Part shown: positions 49,466-63,420 of the stretch, piece after piece
Layout of the letters: each line of letters starts with the position of its first letter
Position numbering within the stretch: the stretch's first letter is position 1
Source of the DNA: Carnegiea gigantea
Taxonomy: Eukaryota > Streptophyta > Magnoliopsida > Caryophyllales > Cactaceae
Assembly (NCBI GenBank): GCA_029747015.1
Contig: JAKOGI010000004.1
Location: 85,001 to 149,000, forward strand
Length of the DNA stretch: 64,000 nucleotides
Reading direction: 5' to 3'
The notes under the pieces: generated by a model
The model's input: the letters and a program-made list of their open reading frames with translations, nothing else
Told to the model about the DNA's origin: nothing
Databases searched by the model: none
Program-made: the position numbers and the translations under genes

Positions 49466-52300
49466 TTTTGGGTTGCTGGGTTTTGAAAAGAGCTGTAGAT
49501 TGCAAGATTGAATGGAATTTCGTGAGTTCTCTCGACGGAAATTGGAGACCAATTTCTAGGGTTTTAATAGGGGCGGGGAAGTGAGTTCTCGGGAGAAGAG
49601 GACTAGCCGATTTTGTGGGGCTCACTAGTGGCATAATAGACAACAAAACTTATGTTAATGGCATACTAGATCAATCTGAGACCTCAATGACATTAGATGA
49701 AATTAAAAAGCTCAATGGCAGTCTGACCAAAAAACTATTGGTTTGAGTTACTGTCACAAACCTTAGGTGGTATATGGGGAATAGAAGCTCTTGACTCATG
49801 TAGTCATGTTTGATTAAATTACACATGGACTAAATCCAACCGACTTAATCACTTGGTATTTGTGATGTCGTTTTAATGTTAGGCCATTATTTTTCAATGT
49901 GGTAGTTCTTGGTATGGCATACTAGGAATAGAATTTTTCTTTTGGGGGGAAGATGCAATTTGATGTTCAATGTCTTAGGACTCCATGGACATACTTTAAT
50001 AGGGTGCTTCGTTTACCCTCTCAAATTGAGGCATGTTCTTTTCGGTGAGAATGAGTGGGACGAAAAGGACATGAGTGGGATGGTGAGGGAAAGAGTCAGC
50101 TGGGTTGAGATTTTCTAGGAAGGTGTGGGAATTAAGGAGTACATGGGTGCGATGGGATTTATCCTTTGTGCATAAATAAACATTGCCTTGTCAAATCAAA
50201 TTAGTCACATACATAAAAATTGACCCAAAAAAAGATTTTAGTCTAGAAAACAAAAATTTTATTATAATTTTCACAGAAATTATTTTTATATTTATAATAT
50301 GAAATACTTTTTTGCATCTTATTTTTTCAGCACCTTGATAGGAGTATTAAACTAGAAATTCTAAGATTTGCATTTGCTTATCTTTTACAATTTGATTTGA
50401 TAAGTATTATAGAGATTCCTAAAAATTATTTTTTTAATTTGATATTTATACGTCATATAGCTTTGGAAGTATGTCCTTAAATTGCAAATATGTCTCTCAA
50501 TTTTCAATGGAACATCAGTAAAATAAGGGTTGATTTTGTAGTTTTCTAGTCAAATGCAAAGCAAAAAAAGTTTTTACAACTATAATAGAAATACATTTAA
50601 AACAAACAAAGGCTATTATGGGGTTTGTAAATATATGAACAATGTAATTATGTTGGAACAATAGTTGAAATATATATAATTTTCACATTGTATAATCGCA
50701 TAAATTATAAAAGTTTTAAAAGAGTATGAAGGAGTGATTTTTTCAGGAAGGATTAGGAAGGATTGAAACGAAGAAAGGTGTAAAAAGGGATGGGATCAGA
50801 TCATTTACCAATGAAAAAAGCATGCCTTTAGTAGTCCTAAGATCTGTGTACGAGTTGACCATATATTAGATCCAACTAGAAGGATCCATTTAGCAATTTA
50901 AAAAAGGGAAGGAAAGCCAATGCAATTTCATATATGTGTTTTTGGCAGTTTAATTCCATACACACTAATATACTTTTTATTATTATTATTTGAACGTCAA
51001 AATTGATATATGAGTATGTCATCGAGTATAACTAGAAGTTTTTAGGGTTTGAAATTTATACCTTCATAGAGCCTACCACGTCGATAGTGTTAGGAAAATT
51101 AAGCCTCTCATGATCAAATCATCGGAAGCCAAAAGGGGCAAAAGCAACGGATGTGTCAAAACCCCTAGCTAGTAAGGCGTGAATTGAAAACGGGTGGGCT
51201 AGGAAAATAAGGGAAGAAGATCATTTGTAGTTAGAGGAGAACTGCAAGGATCCTTTGTAGTTAGAGGAGGGTTGTAATTTTACAATCCATACATCTAACA
51301 ATTGAGATTCTAAACTATCAAAAAATTTATCACAAGTGGTGACATTATTTTATTATCAATGGTTAAAAAAAAAAAGTTGCTCAAAAATCATTGGATTGGT
51401 GGAATGTAACGACAGTTGCAATAGGTAGTTTTTACTGGTTCACTAAATGGTGAACCCACTAGTGAACCATTTGCATTATGTTATAGGTTCAATTTTTGGA
51501 GAGGTTCATGAACCAAGTTCAACTAGGAGAACTGGTTCATCACTTTTTCTGTCTTTTCAAGGGCTGTGGGACTAGCAAAGTTGAACCAAAATTGTGGTTC
51601 AACTATTGTAATTGTACAAAGTGAGTTTCACTTGATATTCACCAATTTTACTGCTTTTCATGTGGTGTATAGGACTCATATATTTGAACCAAATTGTGGT
51701 TCAACTATTGCAATTGCTAAGACTGCATTCTTACATCTGATTATAGAGGATCTCAATTTGAAAACAGTTGTAGATCTACTTTTGTATGCTTTGGTGTATT
51801 AGATAACTAATGGATAAAAAGAGTGACTATAAGTATCTATAAATTCAAGAGATATCGAAGTTGGGTATCCCTATATAAAATTTTTGAATACACCACCAAG
51901 ATAGAAAAGTTTAGTAGAAAACAATTTCAAGTGATATAAAGCATATTTTTCCAATCATTTTAGCCAATGCAATAATATCTAGATACATTAATGTGAGTCA
52001 GGAAGTACTAACCCTGTTCATGAAAACACACACTGAACTTGCTATAGATTACAAATGACAATTCATATATAACATTGACTATTATGTGGAATTCTTCATG
52101 CTACTTTAGTCAGTTATATATCGACTCAAAATCAGACTTGACAAAATTAAACGAAAACCAACAATTGAATTGAATGGCTCAGACTCATACTAAATCGACC
52201 CTCAAATGAAGCGAATTAATTCTAAATCGGACACTTAAAGTGACCTAACCCATAACCAAGTCAAGGTTGGAGACTTGAATCCTTGGATTTCAAATTCCAT
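49466..52300. other. Intergenic DNA with small dyads
   Basis: Mostly AT-rich without genes. Between 51430 and 51705 several gaacc/ggttc dyads occur, including gttgaacc..ggttcaac at 51580-51603, repeated at 51684-51704 with the following actattg(t/c)aattg. No coding domain is seen. Confidence 0.4.
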
Positions 52301-53124
52301 TGCCTTATGTTTGGTGAGAAACTTAGGGGATAGAACTTGATACCTAGAGGTATCAAGTCCCCCCTCAGACGTCAGGAACTTGAACGCCCCCAATATGGAG
52401 GGGTATCAAGTCCCAACTTCAAAAAGATCAACCCCCAATAGATAGAGGTGGGAGCGGCCAGCACTTCCTTCGACCACCAATGTCAAAGGATGTCGTCATC
52501 GACAATTAAGGTTCGGAGAAAGTGCCGCCACCACTGGAGGGGTTGCTTGCTGACTAAGCTCTGGTTTTTAGATCTGTGAAATCCTCTTCATCTGCATCAA
52601 TTTGTTCTAGCTTCTTCATCATCATCCTTTTTTGGGTATCTTCTTCTACTTACAATTTTGTTCTACTCTTCTTCTCCATAGATCTAAAAGTACTGTAGTT
52701 CTTCATCGATCCTTTTTTTTTTTTTTGGTTTTAATCTGATGAAAAGGTTGGTAGAAAAGTTTGTGGGGGAGGGCATTGCTGGAGAAAAGGATCAGCACCA
52801 AAGATGGACCGCTGGATTTGATAGGAAGCCATTGGAGGTTGAGGTCGGGGTTAGTTATGGTGTTGAGAGGCGAGAAAATAGGAGAGAGAGAAAATAGGAA
52901 GCCCTTGCTTTGAGTTCACTAGATCTAATAAGGTTGCAGAGGGAAGACGGTTGTCGGAGTTCTTGCCTCCACACTTCCTTTGGGAAGAAGAAGAAGAGTT
53001 GAGAACTTGATTCCATTCCAAAATTACTTAACAAACACTTGAACTTTGGATTCAAGTTCCACCTCCAACTCTCAGTAACTTGATACTTGATTCCATTCCA
53101 TTCCTTTTTTCTTACCAAACAGGC
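52301..53124. mobile_element. Tourist/Harbinger-like inverted-repeat element
   Basis: The left end gccttatgtttggtgagaa and the reverse of the right end gggcctgtttggtaagaa match well, followed by related aacttgatacc/aatcaagtatc blocks. GGGCCTGTTTGG is a familiar Tourist-type terminus. It is about 820 bp with a GC-richer middle and no transposase frame, so it is non-autonomous. The target-site duplication is uncertain. Confidence 0.5.
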
Positions 53125-53734
53125 CCTTGTAGAGTACTAGGCTAACTTGGCACCAGTCCAACTTCACATTATAAGATTGTAACACCGAATTCCGCACAAA
53201 GATGCAGAGTCACATCACCAAAATTCCAAAATTAACCCCTAAGGCTTAGATTAAAGTGTAAGTTCATGTGATATAGTGTTGTATAGTTTGACTAAAATCT
53301 AAGCATTATACTTTGGCCTTTGACTCACAAGGTGTTATGCTATTCTAACTATGTTTTACATAGCAAGCACTCTCTACTTGACCCGATTTGCACCAAACTT
53401 GACGTTGACCCAAGTATTGAATCAAATCCTACCCAAATCAAGGTTGATTTAAGTCTTGAACTCAATGCCATTGGAACTAAGGTTAACTCAATTTATACCC
53501 GACCCCAATCAACCTAATGTAATAACACATAAAATAGATCTGACCTGAACATAGTTGACTCAAAATTGATCTAAACATAAACTTCACCATTGCTGTATCC
53601 ATACCCAATCTGAACACAATTGGCTTGAACCAAACAAAATTCGACCCCAAAGGGATTTTTTTTAAATAAAAAAAGGAAAAAAGGGTGAGTGGGGTACATT
53701 GATGCATCCAATGTATCGATGGATTAGCCAGGTG
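53125..53734. other. Intergenic DNA upstream of RPL6
   Basis: AT-rich with recurrent ttgac/cccaa words (for example gacccaa, gaacccaat-like pieces between 53380 and 53640). No feature beyond the promoter that follows is supported. Confidence 0.4.
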
Positions 53735-53820
53735 TTTGGGCCCAATAGAGAGACCGTTATGCCAGCCCATAAATAAAACGTGGAAATGGAAGAGTGTATG
53801 AAACCCCAAACTAGGGTTTC
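53735..53820 (+). promoter_or_regulatory. RPL6 proximal promoter: site II motifs, TATA-like box and telo-box
   Basis: tttgggcccaat (53735-53746) and agcccat (53764-53770) contain TGGGCC/ATGGGCT site II elements in both orientations. ataaataaaa (about 53769-53778) is TATA-like. ctagggttt (53811-53819) is the reverse of AAACCCTAG, a telo-box. Site II plus telo-box is the standard plant ribosomal-protein promoter combination, supporting coordinated, growth-linked expression of the gene that follows. Confidence 0.7.
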
Positions 53821-53915
53821 TGCTGCTTTGGCGTGTCATATATCTTTGTCATCACAGACGCACACGGACTCTCTTGGAGTCGAGGAGTTTCAGCGAGGGG
53901 AAGAAGAAGAAGAAG

Positions 53916-55671
<1,756 letters not shown>

Positions 55672-57656
55672 GGAAGCAAGTTTTGGGCTTTTAGTGACGT
55701 CGATTTTGTTCTTGTGCTATGCTTCACTCTTTGATTGTTGTTAGTGGCTTCTGTACTCTTAGTCTCTCTTTGGCAACAGACATATACTACTACATTTTTT
55801 TTCCTTTGGGCAATGAATATGCAAGGAGATTTTTAAAGGCTTTGCTCCTTTAGTCATATTTGTCGCTTGCATCCGATTGAAATGCTTTCAGACATGGCTT
55901 CTACTGACCAGTTGGGTTTTCTGTGGTGGTATGCTGTGTGTGGCTTGTCATATGATTCTTTGTGCTCTGCTACTATTGCGAAATTGCCATGTCATTGAAC
56001 ACTTGGATCAACACATGCACTAGGCCTCCCTCAAAGACTAAGACATTTGTCCGGTTTCTTCAGCTGCATATGGATTGTTTCTCATGCAACTGCACTCGCC
56101 TTTCTGGCTATCTGCCACCCACTCAAGAACAGCTGCTCCTGTGTGTGTTGTATATGTTGAAATCTTTGGTTTGAGGTTTTGACAAAGTTTTTTGTGAAGG
56201 AAATGACAGCCGTTACCATCCTCCTTATGGCCTATTATACTCAAGACTCTGATTAATGTGTGTTGCAAGTCTTTCGAGTTCTGATAACGTTCGTCACACT
56301 TCTAGAATTGCCCAAGCTTTGCATATAGCAAAATGAATGTGCACAATCGTCAATTGCCAATCTGCTCAAAACACTCACCATGAAAGTACATTATTTGTTG
56401 GAATTCCGAGGTCTCTACCCTGGTTCAGTTATTTATTGAAACCTTGGGAAAGTTTAAGTTCCTCCATACTCGTTGCATTTCCAGAATACAAACAGAATGT
56501 ATCTCATCATGGGGGGGCTCCTCAGAATTCAACTTCATCTGAAATCAATTCAGGAAGGACAGATCACTTCCTCTGGATTTTCCTATTTCACCAAGGTGCT
56601 GGCTGAACACTGTTCTCCATTTACTCCTTTCCCAGTGCTAAAATGTAGCACTTTAACCATGTGGGATGCAGTACACTACATTAGGTCTGATAAGCAACTT
56701 TGCCTAGACTCTAAACTCTAAAGAACATATTGATTGAAAGTTGCAGTTAAAGTATCAACCGTCTGCAAGCTAGCCTTCAGCAATTTTCAATTCTTTTCCC
56801 CACTATTTTTAGACGGGCCTATTACTATAGAGAATCTCTATTGCCAAGCTTGCATTCTTCATAGCAGCAAGCATCTCTTACTACAATGGTTGTTCGAGCC
56901 AGCAGTTATTTCAACTCTGGCTTTCGAAAAATACCCACATTGACTGTAACACAAACAATAATACAAATTTTCAAAACAAGCACACGAACAGAAACTCAAA
57001 TCACCATTGCGAATTAACTCATCGATGCAAAAGAAATCATACATGGTAGCAACACCTTTACCATGATAGCAATAATTCCGCATTGTTATCTATTGGTCCA
57101 CAAACATAAACATTAGTACATAAAAAGCAGATAGAGCACAAAACATAGATCGAGCACAAAATACCATTTCTTAAAGAAGCAGTGACTGCTCTCGTTTCTG
57201 TGTATATGCTAGCCAAACAAGTCCTGATTATGAGCAAACATTCTCGATGTGTAGCCTATGTTAGTCTGACGCTGTTGCACCTCAAAAGACCACCGTGACA
57301 AATGGTGTTCGCCTCCTTAATAAAATAAACATCTCTTCAACTTCATTAATCAAAGTAGTTCTGTGACTAAATTCCTGATGCCCATGCAGGCAACGTCGCA
57401 ATAGCAACTTAGAACTGCTTTCATAATTAATCAAACTATATATACCGCTTCTCCTTCGTATACCACACAGATCTCTGTCATTGATGAGTTAGCTGATAAA
57501 TCAAAGCACAACTTAGATAACAAGTGATGGGTTATAAAAAGATGAATAGAATTTTCTAATGATTTACCAATTGCAGGAAGAACACAGAGGGTTATGAAGC
57601 AGGAGGCAGCCTATGGGTTTCCAAATCTAGGGTCGATTGCGGTACCCACCCACTAA
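55672..57656. other. RPL6 3' UTR and intergenic DNA
   Basis: The first 200-300 bp is the likely 3' UTR. The remaining 1.7 kb has no domain, RNA gene or repeat that I recognise. Open frames of 60-90 codons on both strands look random. Confidence 0.4.
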
Positions 57657-57698
57657 GGGGCTGTTCTTTTCGTGGGTAAATTAGGGTGGGTAAAAGGG

Positions 57699-57975
57699 TG
57701 TTAAATTCTGATATTGAAATCAGAATTTGTCAATTCACCATTGAACTCTAGAGGGGACAGAGAGAGACAGAACAAGAGAGAAGATAAGTGTTCTTTTATT
57801 CAGTTGCTTTAGGGAATCCAGAAAAATGAATCAAATACAACCGAGGCCTTTAGCCCCCTTATATACAAGTTGCTTAGAAAGTTTTATTCTAACAAACTGA
57901 TGATGTCATCATAACTAACTCCCAGCCAGCTCATAACCAACTTGTTTGCTGATTTTTATTTGGGGTTTTCCAACA
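57699..57975 (-). repeat. 3' LTR of the copia element
   Basis: 277 bp, beginning TGTTAAATTC and ending CCAACA on the plus strand. The TATA-like cttatatacaa is shared with the other LTR. Confidence 0.95.
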
Positions 57976-57982
57976 CGCCCCC

Positions 57983-60900
57983 TCAAGCTTGGGATGATTG
58001 ATTAAACATACCAAGCTTGGTTAATAGATTCCAGTGATGCTGAGATGGGAGTATCTTGGTAAACACATCGGCTAGTTGAGAATTGGTAGGTAGATAACTG
58101 AGCTGAAGTAAACCTTCCATGACTTTGTCTCGGGTGAAATGACAATCAACCTCAATATGTTTGGTCCTTTCATGGAAAATCGGGTTGCGGGCAATTTGTA
58201 AAGCAGACTGGTTATCACAATGTAGAGTAACTGGTTTGAGGTGAGAGACCCCTAGTTCTTGAAGGAGACTGACCAACCAAGTTACTTCAGCTGCTGCTTG
58301 AGGCATGGCTCTATACTCGGCTTCTGCTGATGATCGAGCTACAGTGCTTTGTTTCTTAGATTTTCAGCTGATAGGGGACTTGTCTAAGAGTACAATATAT
58401 CCGATGACTGATCTTCTGCTAATGGGACAGGATGCCCAATCTGAATCAGAATAGGCAGTAAGCTTTAAAGAATCAATACCTCTGAGGAGAATGCCTTGGC
58501 CTGAGGTCCCAGATATGTACCGCAGAAGGTGATCCAATGCTGTCATACGGGATGAAGTGGGATGTTGTATGAACTGACTGAGAGTTTGCACAGCAAAAGC
58601 AATGTCTGGGCGTGTGTTAGATAAAAAATTTAGCTTCCCAACATATGTCCGGTATACAGTAGGATCTTGTAGAGGGATTCCTTCCTTAGGTGTAAGCTTG
58701 CAATTGATTGGGAGCGGAGTAACGGTAGGTTTTGTATTCAGATAGCCAGAACTTTGCAATAATTCCTGAGTAAATTTCCTCTGAGTTAAACTAACTCCAT
58801 CAGGCAAATGACATACCTCAAATCCCAAAAAATAATTGAGGTGTCCTAGATCTTTGATGCCAAATGTTGTATGCAGATTGTGTTTAAGTATTTCTATATC
58901 TTCAGTGCTGGATCCAGTGAGGAGAATGTCATCGATATACACTGCAATAATGGTCATGTGTTGCCCTGAAGTTTTGAGGAAAAGACTGTAGTCATTTTTT
59001 GACTGAGAATAGCCTTGAGTCTTAAGAAAATCAGCCAATTTAGAGTGCCATTGTCTAGAAGCTTGCTTCAACCCATACAATGATTTTTGTAATTTATAGA
59101 CTTTGTTGTGAGGGTTGGGAATTCCTTCTGGCATCTTCATATAGACTTCTTTATGTAGATCCCCATGTAAAAAAGCATTGTTAACATCTAATTGATATAG
59201 AGACCATTTTCTTGCTGCTGCTAAGGCAATGATGGTTCTTATGGTAGTCATTTTAACTACAGGAGAGAAGGTCTCATTCTAATCTATCCCTTCCTTTTGA
59301 GTATTGCCTCGAATAACAAGTCTGGCTTTGTACCTCTCTAGGGAACCATCAGCTTTAAGCTTAGTTTTATACACCCATTTGGAATTGATTGCCTACTTAC
59401 CAAGAGGTAAATCCACTTCTGTCCAAGTATTATTGGCCCTTAGAGCCTTGATTTCAGTGTTCATAGCTTGGACCCAATTAGGGCAAGCTGCAGCCTCCTT
59501 ATATGTGGTGGGCTCATGTAATTGTTCAAGTTGAAGGATATTTTGCTGTTGCGCAGAAGTTAAAGCAGAGAATTTCACCAAGTTGCACCAATGAGATGTT
59601 GTAGACAAATGAGACTGCTGAGTATAGGAACACATGTAATCGTGTAAGTATGATGGTAGTTTTGAAGCTCTAGTGGATCTTCGAGGTTGTGGTTGTCTTT
59701 GAGACTGTGATTGTGATATGTTATCCTGTGAGGAAGTAGCAGGTGAAGAATCTTGGGGTGGATATTGAGATGTACTGGAAGTGCTAGATGGGGGATCAGA
59801 AATGGCAGGTGTGTTGGAGGGAATAGCAGGTTGGTAATTAACATTTTCCGAGGAAATGAAAATGTTATTTGGTAGGATTGTATCAAAAAATTGAAAATGC
59901 TGGAATGGAAAATAGTGTTCATGGAATACCAAGTCTCTGCTATAATGAATCCTTTTGGTAATTAAATTGTATACTTTGCAAGCCTTCTTTGCAGTAGGGT
60001 AGCCTAAAAAACACAAGTTTGGGCTCTAGATTCAAATTTTGTTCTGCCATGTTTTAATGTGGACATAAAACAGAGACAACCAAAAGTTCTCAAGTGATCA
60101 TATGGAGGTTGACTACCAAACAAGAGTTCATAAGGAGTTTTAAATCCAATCACTGAATTAGGTAATTTGTTGACCAAATATGTTGCAGTCAATATACAAT
60201 CTCCCCAGAACCTTATAGGAACCTTGGATTGAAACAGCAGTGCTCTAGTAACTTCTAAAAGTTGTTTGTGTTTCCTTTCTACAACCCCATTTTGCTGTGA
60301 TGTATCCACACAAGATGTTTGATGTATAATTCCCTTGCTCTTATAAAAGGCTATAGCATGTTGATCCCCAAATTCTGACCCATTATCAGATCTAATAATT
60401 TTTACTTGAGCATGAAATTGATTGCTAGCATAAGCAATGAAAGACTCCAACATAGAAAAAGCATTGCTTTTGTGTGATAATAAAAAAACCCAAGTTACTC
60501 TTGAATAGTCATCAACAATGGAAAGAAATAGCTTGAAACCATCATATGTAGCTGTCCTATAAGGACCCAAGATGTCTACATGTAAGAGTTCAAAAATTTT
60601 ATTTGCTTTTGTAGTAGTCAAAGGAAAAGAACTTCTGTGCTGTTTGGCTTGTGGACAAACACTGCATATAGTAGCAGGTGCCTTGCAAGGTAAAATTGGT
60701 ATGTGTGCCATGTGTTGAGAAGAAGGATGACCAAGCCTACAGTGCCATAATTCTGAAACTGACAAACAGATGGGCTTTAAACTCTATTGTGGAAGAGAAG
60801 CTGAAGATGCTGCAGTAGCTGAGTTCACCAGATACAGTCCTCTTTGCTCTTTACCAAGAACCACTTGCTTGTTCTTCAAAGGGTCCTGAATATAGCAAGA

Positions 60901-62366
60901 ATATGGTGTGAAAATCACACTAGATGATAGGTGTTTAGCTAATTTGCTTGCAGAAAGGAGATTGAATTGAAAATCTAGCACATGAAGTACATTTAGCAAT
61001 GTAATTTCAGCATTTAAAGGAATAGTTCCAATGTGCTGTACTTACACTTGTCTTCCATTTGGCATTGTTATGAAGTAATCATTTTTCACAGGTATATGTG
61101 ACTGGAACAAATGAAGATGTGGGGTAATGTGGTCAGTAGCTCCACTGTCAATTATCCAACTCACTTTTGGTTGAGTAGTAAGCAAGCAAAATGACTTACC
61201 AGCCAGGTACGCAGAATGAGAAGCTTCCATATTAGGTGTGATTTGCATATCTTGTTGGCTTAGCAGTTCAAGTAATTGTTCATATTGCTGTGATATCAAA
61301 GTATGATTTCCAACTGACTGCTGTTGCACAGTAGGATGTTTTCACTCAGATCACTTAAATGTATTCCTGAATTCGTATGCTGTACTGAAGCTGCTAGCCT
61401 TTTTCTTTTATCATTTTGCCCTCTCAACCTTTGCAATTTATAGCACTTGTCAATTGTGTGACCTGGTTTTCTACAGTAATTGCATTGAACACTTGGTTTT
61501 CTTCCACCTGGAATGCTGTGATATTGCATAGGAGGCAATGAACCGTGATGAACTGCTTGTGATGGATGGTTGGATGCAAAAGATCTATTATTAGTGAACT
61601 GATGTCTCTGTTGAGAGAGAAATGCAGAGGACTCAATCTCAGCATGTTGACCACTGAAATGTTTCATTTCCCTTTGTTACTCTTCTTGCAGAACCATGCT
61701 GCTGGCTTGGCTTATAGAAGGCAGTGGAGTGAGCATGAGTATGTTACTTCTCACCACCTGATAACTCTCATTCAATCCCATCAAAAACTGCATAAGTTGT
61801 TGTCTTTCGATTATCTTCATAGCAGAACCAGCAGAACCACAAGAACATGGTGCGACTAACACAATGTACTCATCCCAAAGCTGTTTACATTTAGTAAAGT
61901 ATGCAGAAACAGAAAGATTGCCTCGTGATAAATTGCTCATTTCTTTCTGTAAGTGATAGATCTTGGTTCCTTGACTAAACCTAAACCTCTGTGACAAATC
62001 CTTCCAGATTTGTGATGCAGTAGGAGTATAGATGATGCTGGCAACTATATCTTTATCCACAGAATGCAATAACCAAGAAATCACCATGCTATTACATCTT
62101 TCCCAAAGAGGAAGCAATGGTGAATCATTTGCAGGCTTGGGGTAGTCGTCATTGACAAATGACAGCTTATTTTTCACAGACAAAGAAACTTCACAAGATC
62201 TCTTCCATTGAGCAAAATTGGTCCCAGTAAGAACATCACTAGATAGACTAAAGTTAGGGTTATCAGAATGATGAAGATACAAAACATGTCTAGGATCAAG
62301 ATTGTAATTGCTCAGAGGCGTGCGATTGTTTGTCTGTGCCATAAAGTTTTCTGAACTTGTAGCCAT
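57983..62366 (-). pseudogene. Copia gag-pol polyprotein, inactivated
   Basis: The coding strand starts at 62366 (MATSSENFMAQ). Gag has a UBN2-like region (NFAQWKRSCEVSL, WKDLSQRFRFSQGTKIY) and a knuckle CNYCRKPGHTIDKC (about 61480). The protease has WIIDSGATDHIT (about 61150). Integrase shows LWHCRLGHPS..CSVCPQAKQ, then VDILGP, IRSDNGSEF and NGVVERKH. Reverse transcriptase shows QLDVNNAFLHGDL and YIDDILL (about 58930). RNase H shows DSDWA and SSAEAEYRAM, and the frame ends at 57983. In-frame stops occur near 61676, 61058, 60785, 59394, 59277 and 58361, with frame breaks near 61340 and 60010. Normally the product would be one polyprotein cut by its own protease; this copy cannot make it. Confidence 0.93.
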
Positions 62367-62558
62367 TTCTCAAGTAAGAGCAAGATTCTTATCAAGAGAG
62401 ACTTGTGATCAACGAAGCAATCACGCATTCAATGGAAAGATAAAATTCAGGATTCAAGAGAAATAGCAAGATAAAAAAAAAAAATCAATCAAAGAACAAG
62501 TTGAAAGTAGAGAAACAAACTTGAATGATTTCCAGAATTCTGTAGCAAGATTGAGTAG

Positions 62559-62570
62559 GCTCTGATACCA
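62559..62570 (-). promoter_or_regulatory. Primer binding site, initiator tRNA-Met, copia element
   Basis: On the minus strand TGGTATCAGAGC directly follows the 5' LTR and is the classical complement of the 3' end of plant initiator tRNA-Met. Confidence 0.93.
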
Positions 62571-62847
62571 TGTTAAATTCTGAGATTGAAATCAGAATTT
62601 GTCAATTCACCATTGAACTCCAGAGGGGAGAGAGAGAGAGAGAACAAGAGAGAAGATATGTGTTCTTTTATTCAGTTGCTTTAGGGAATCCAGAAAAATG
62701 AATCAAATACAACCGAGGCCTTCAGCTCCCTTATATACAAGTTGCTTAGAAAGTTTTACTCTAACAAACTAATGATGTCATCATAACTAACTTCTAGCCA
62801 GCTCATAACCAACTTGTTTGCTGATTTTTATTTGGAGTTTTCCAACA
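62571..62847 (-). repeat. 5' LTR of the copia element
   Basis: 277 bp, same ends as the 3' LTR. The AAGGG duplication follows at 62848. Confidence 0.95.
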
Positions 62848-63016
62848 AAGGGTGAAGTGAGTTGAAGTAGGTTGAGGTGGGTTGAAGTGAGTTGAATTTT
62901 TTTATGTGATAAATTGAACTTAGTTAAAATAGTAGAAGTGGGTTGAACTAGGTTGAAGTGGGTTGAAATAGATTGGAATTGATATTTTAAAATTTATCCA
63001 CGAAAAGAACAAGCTC

Positions 63017-63420
63017 TAAGAAAGACCTATCCTACATCCAATTTAGGTGGGATATGGGGAAACTGTATGGTTTGGGAAATCTAAGAAAAGTAGAAATAGA
63101 TAATTCGTCAAAGCACATTTTAGGTATGGACCAAAATTAATTTTTTGGTGATGTAAAGATTGGGCCAAGAAATAAAGAAAATAAATCAACTTCAGCTTGT
63201 TTCTTCCCTCACGCGGCCCAGCGAGACCATCGGCCCTTATGCATTCTGGTAACTCTAATGCATCTGGTTTTGGAGGGGGGGATGAAGCAAGGAATCTAAC
63301 TAGGAAGATGGATTCAGTGGGTGAACAAAGGAGATGCGAGCAAGCTTCTTGAGCTGGGTTGATGCTTTTAGGCAACGACAACAATCTAGATCCTAGGAAA
63401 GGGAGATGGAATAGAGTGAA
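63017..63420. other. Intergenic DNA between MITE copy 3 and a LINE fragment
   Basis: No domain or repeat was recognised. The right half may be the 5' leader of the LINE ORF1 fragment that follows. Confidence 0.3.

Larger units (their letters stand above)
57699..62847 (-). mobile_element. Ty1/copia LTR retrotransposon, structurally complete, coding region dead
   Basis: Both LTRs are 277 bp (57699-57975 and 62571-62847), TG...CA with ends TGTTGGAAAA/..TTTAACA on the coding strand. An exact AAGGG target-site duplication lies at 57694-57698 and 62848-62852. The initiator-tRNA-Met primer site abuts the 5' LTR, and a purine tract (gcttgagggggcg) abuts the 3' LTR. LTRs differ at about 12 positions by hand count, about 96% identity. 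Gene order gag-protease-integrase-RT-RNase H defines copia. The total is 5149 bp. Confidence 0.95.
57657..63016 (-). mobile_element. PIF/Harbinger (Tourist-like) MITE, copy 3, split by a copia element
   Basis: 57657-57698 (ggggctgttcttttcgtggg..) and 62848-63016 (..ccacgaaaagaacaagctc) are the two parts. The inverted termini match well, and a TAA duplication lies at 57654-57656 and 63017-63019. Without the copia element and one AAGGG copy it is 206 bp, the same length as copy 1. The interior is the reverse complement of copies 1 and 2. Confidence 0.85.
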
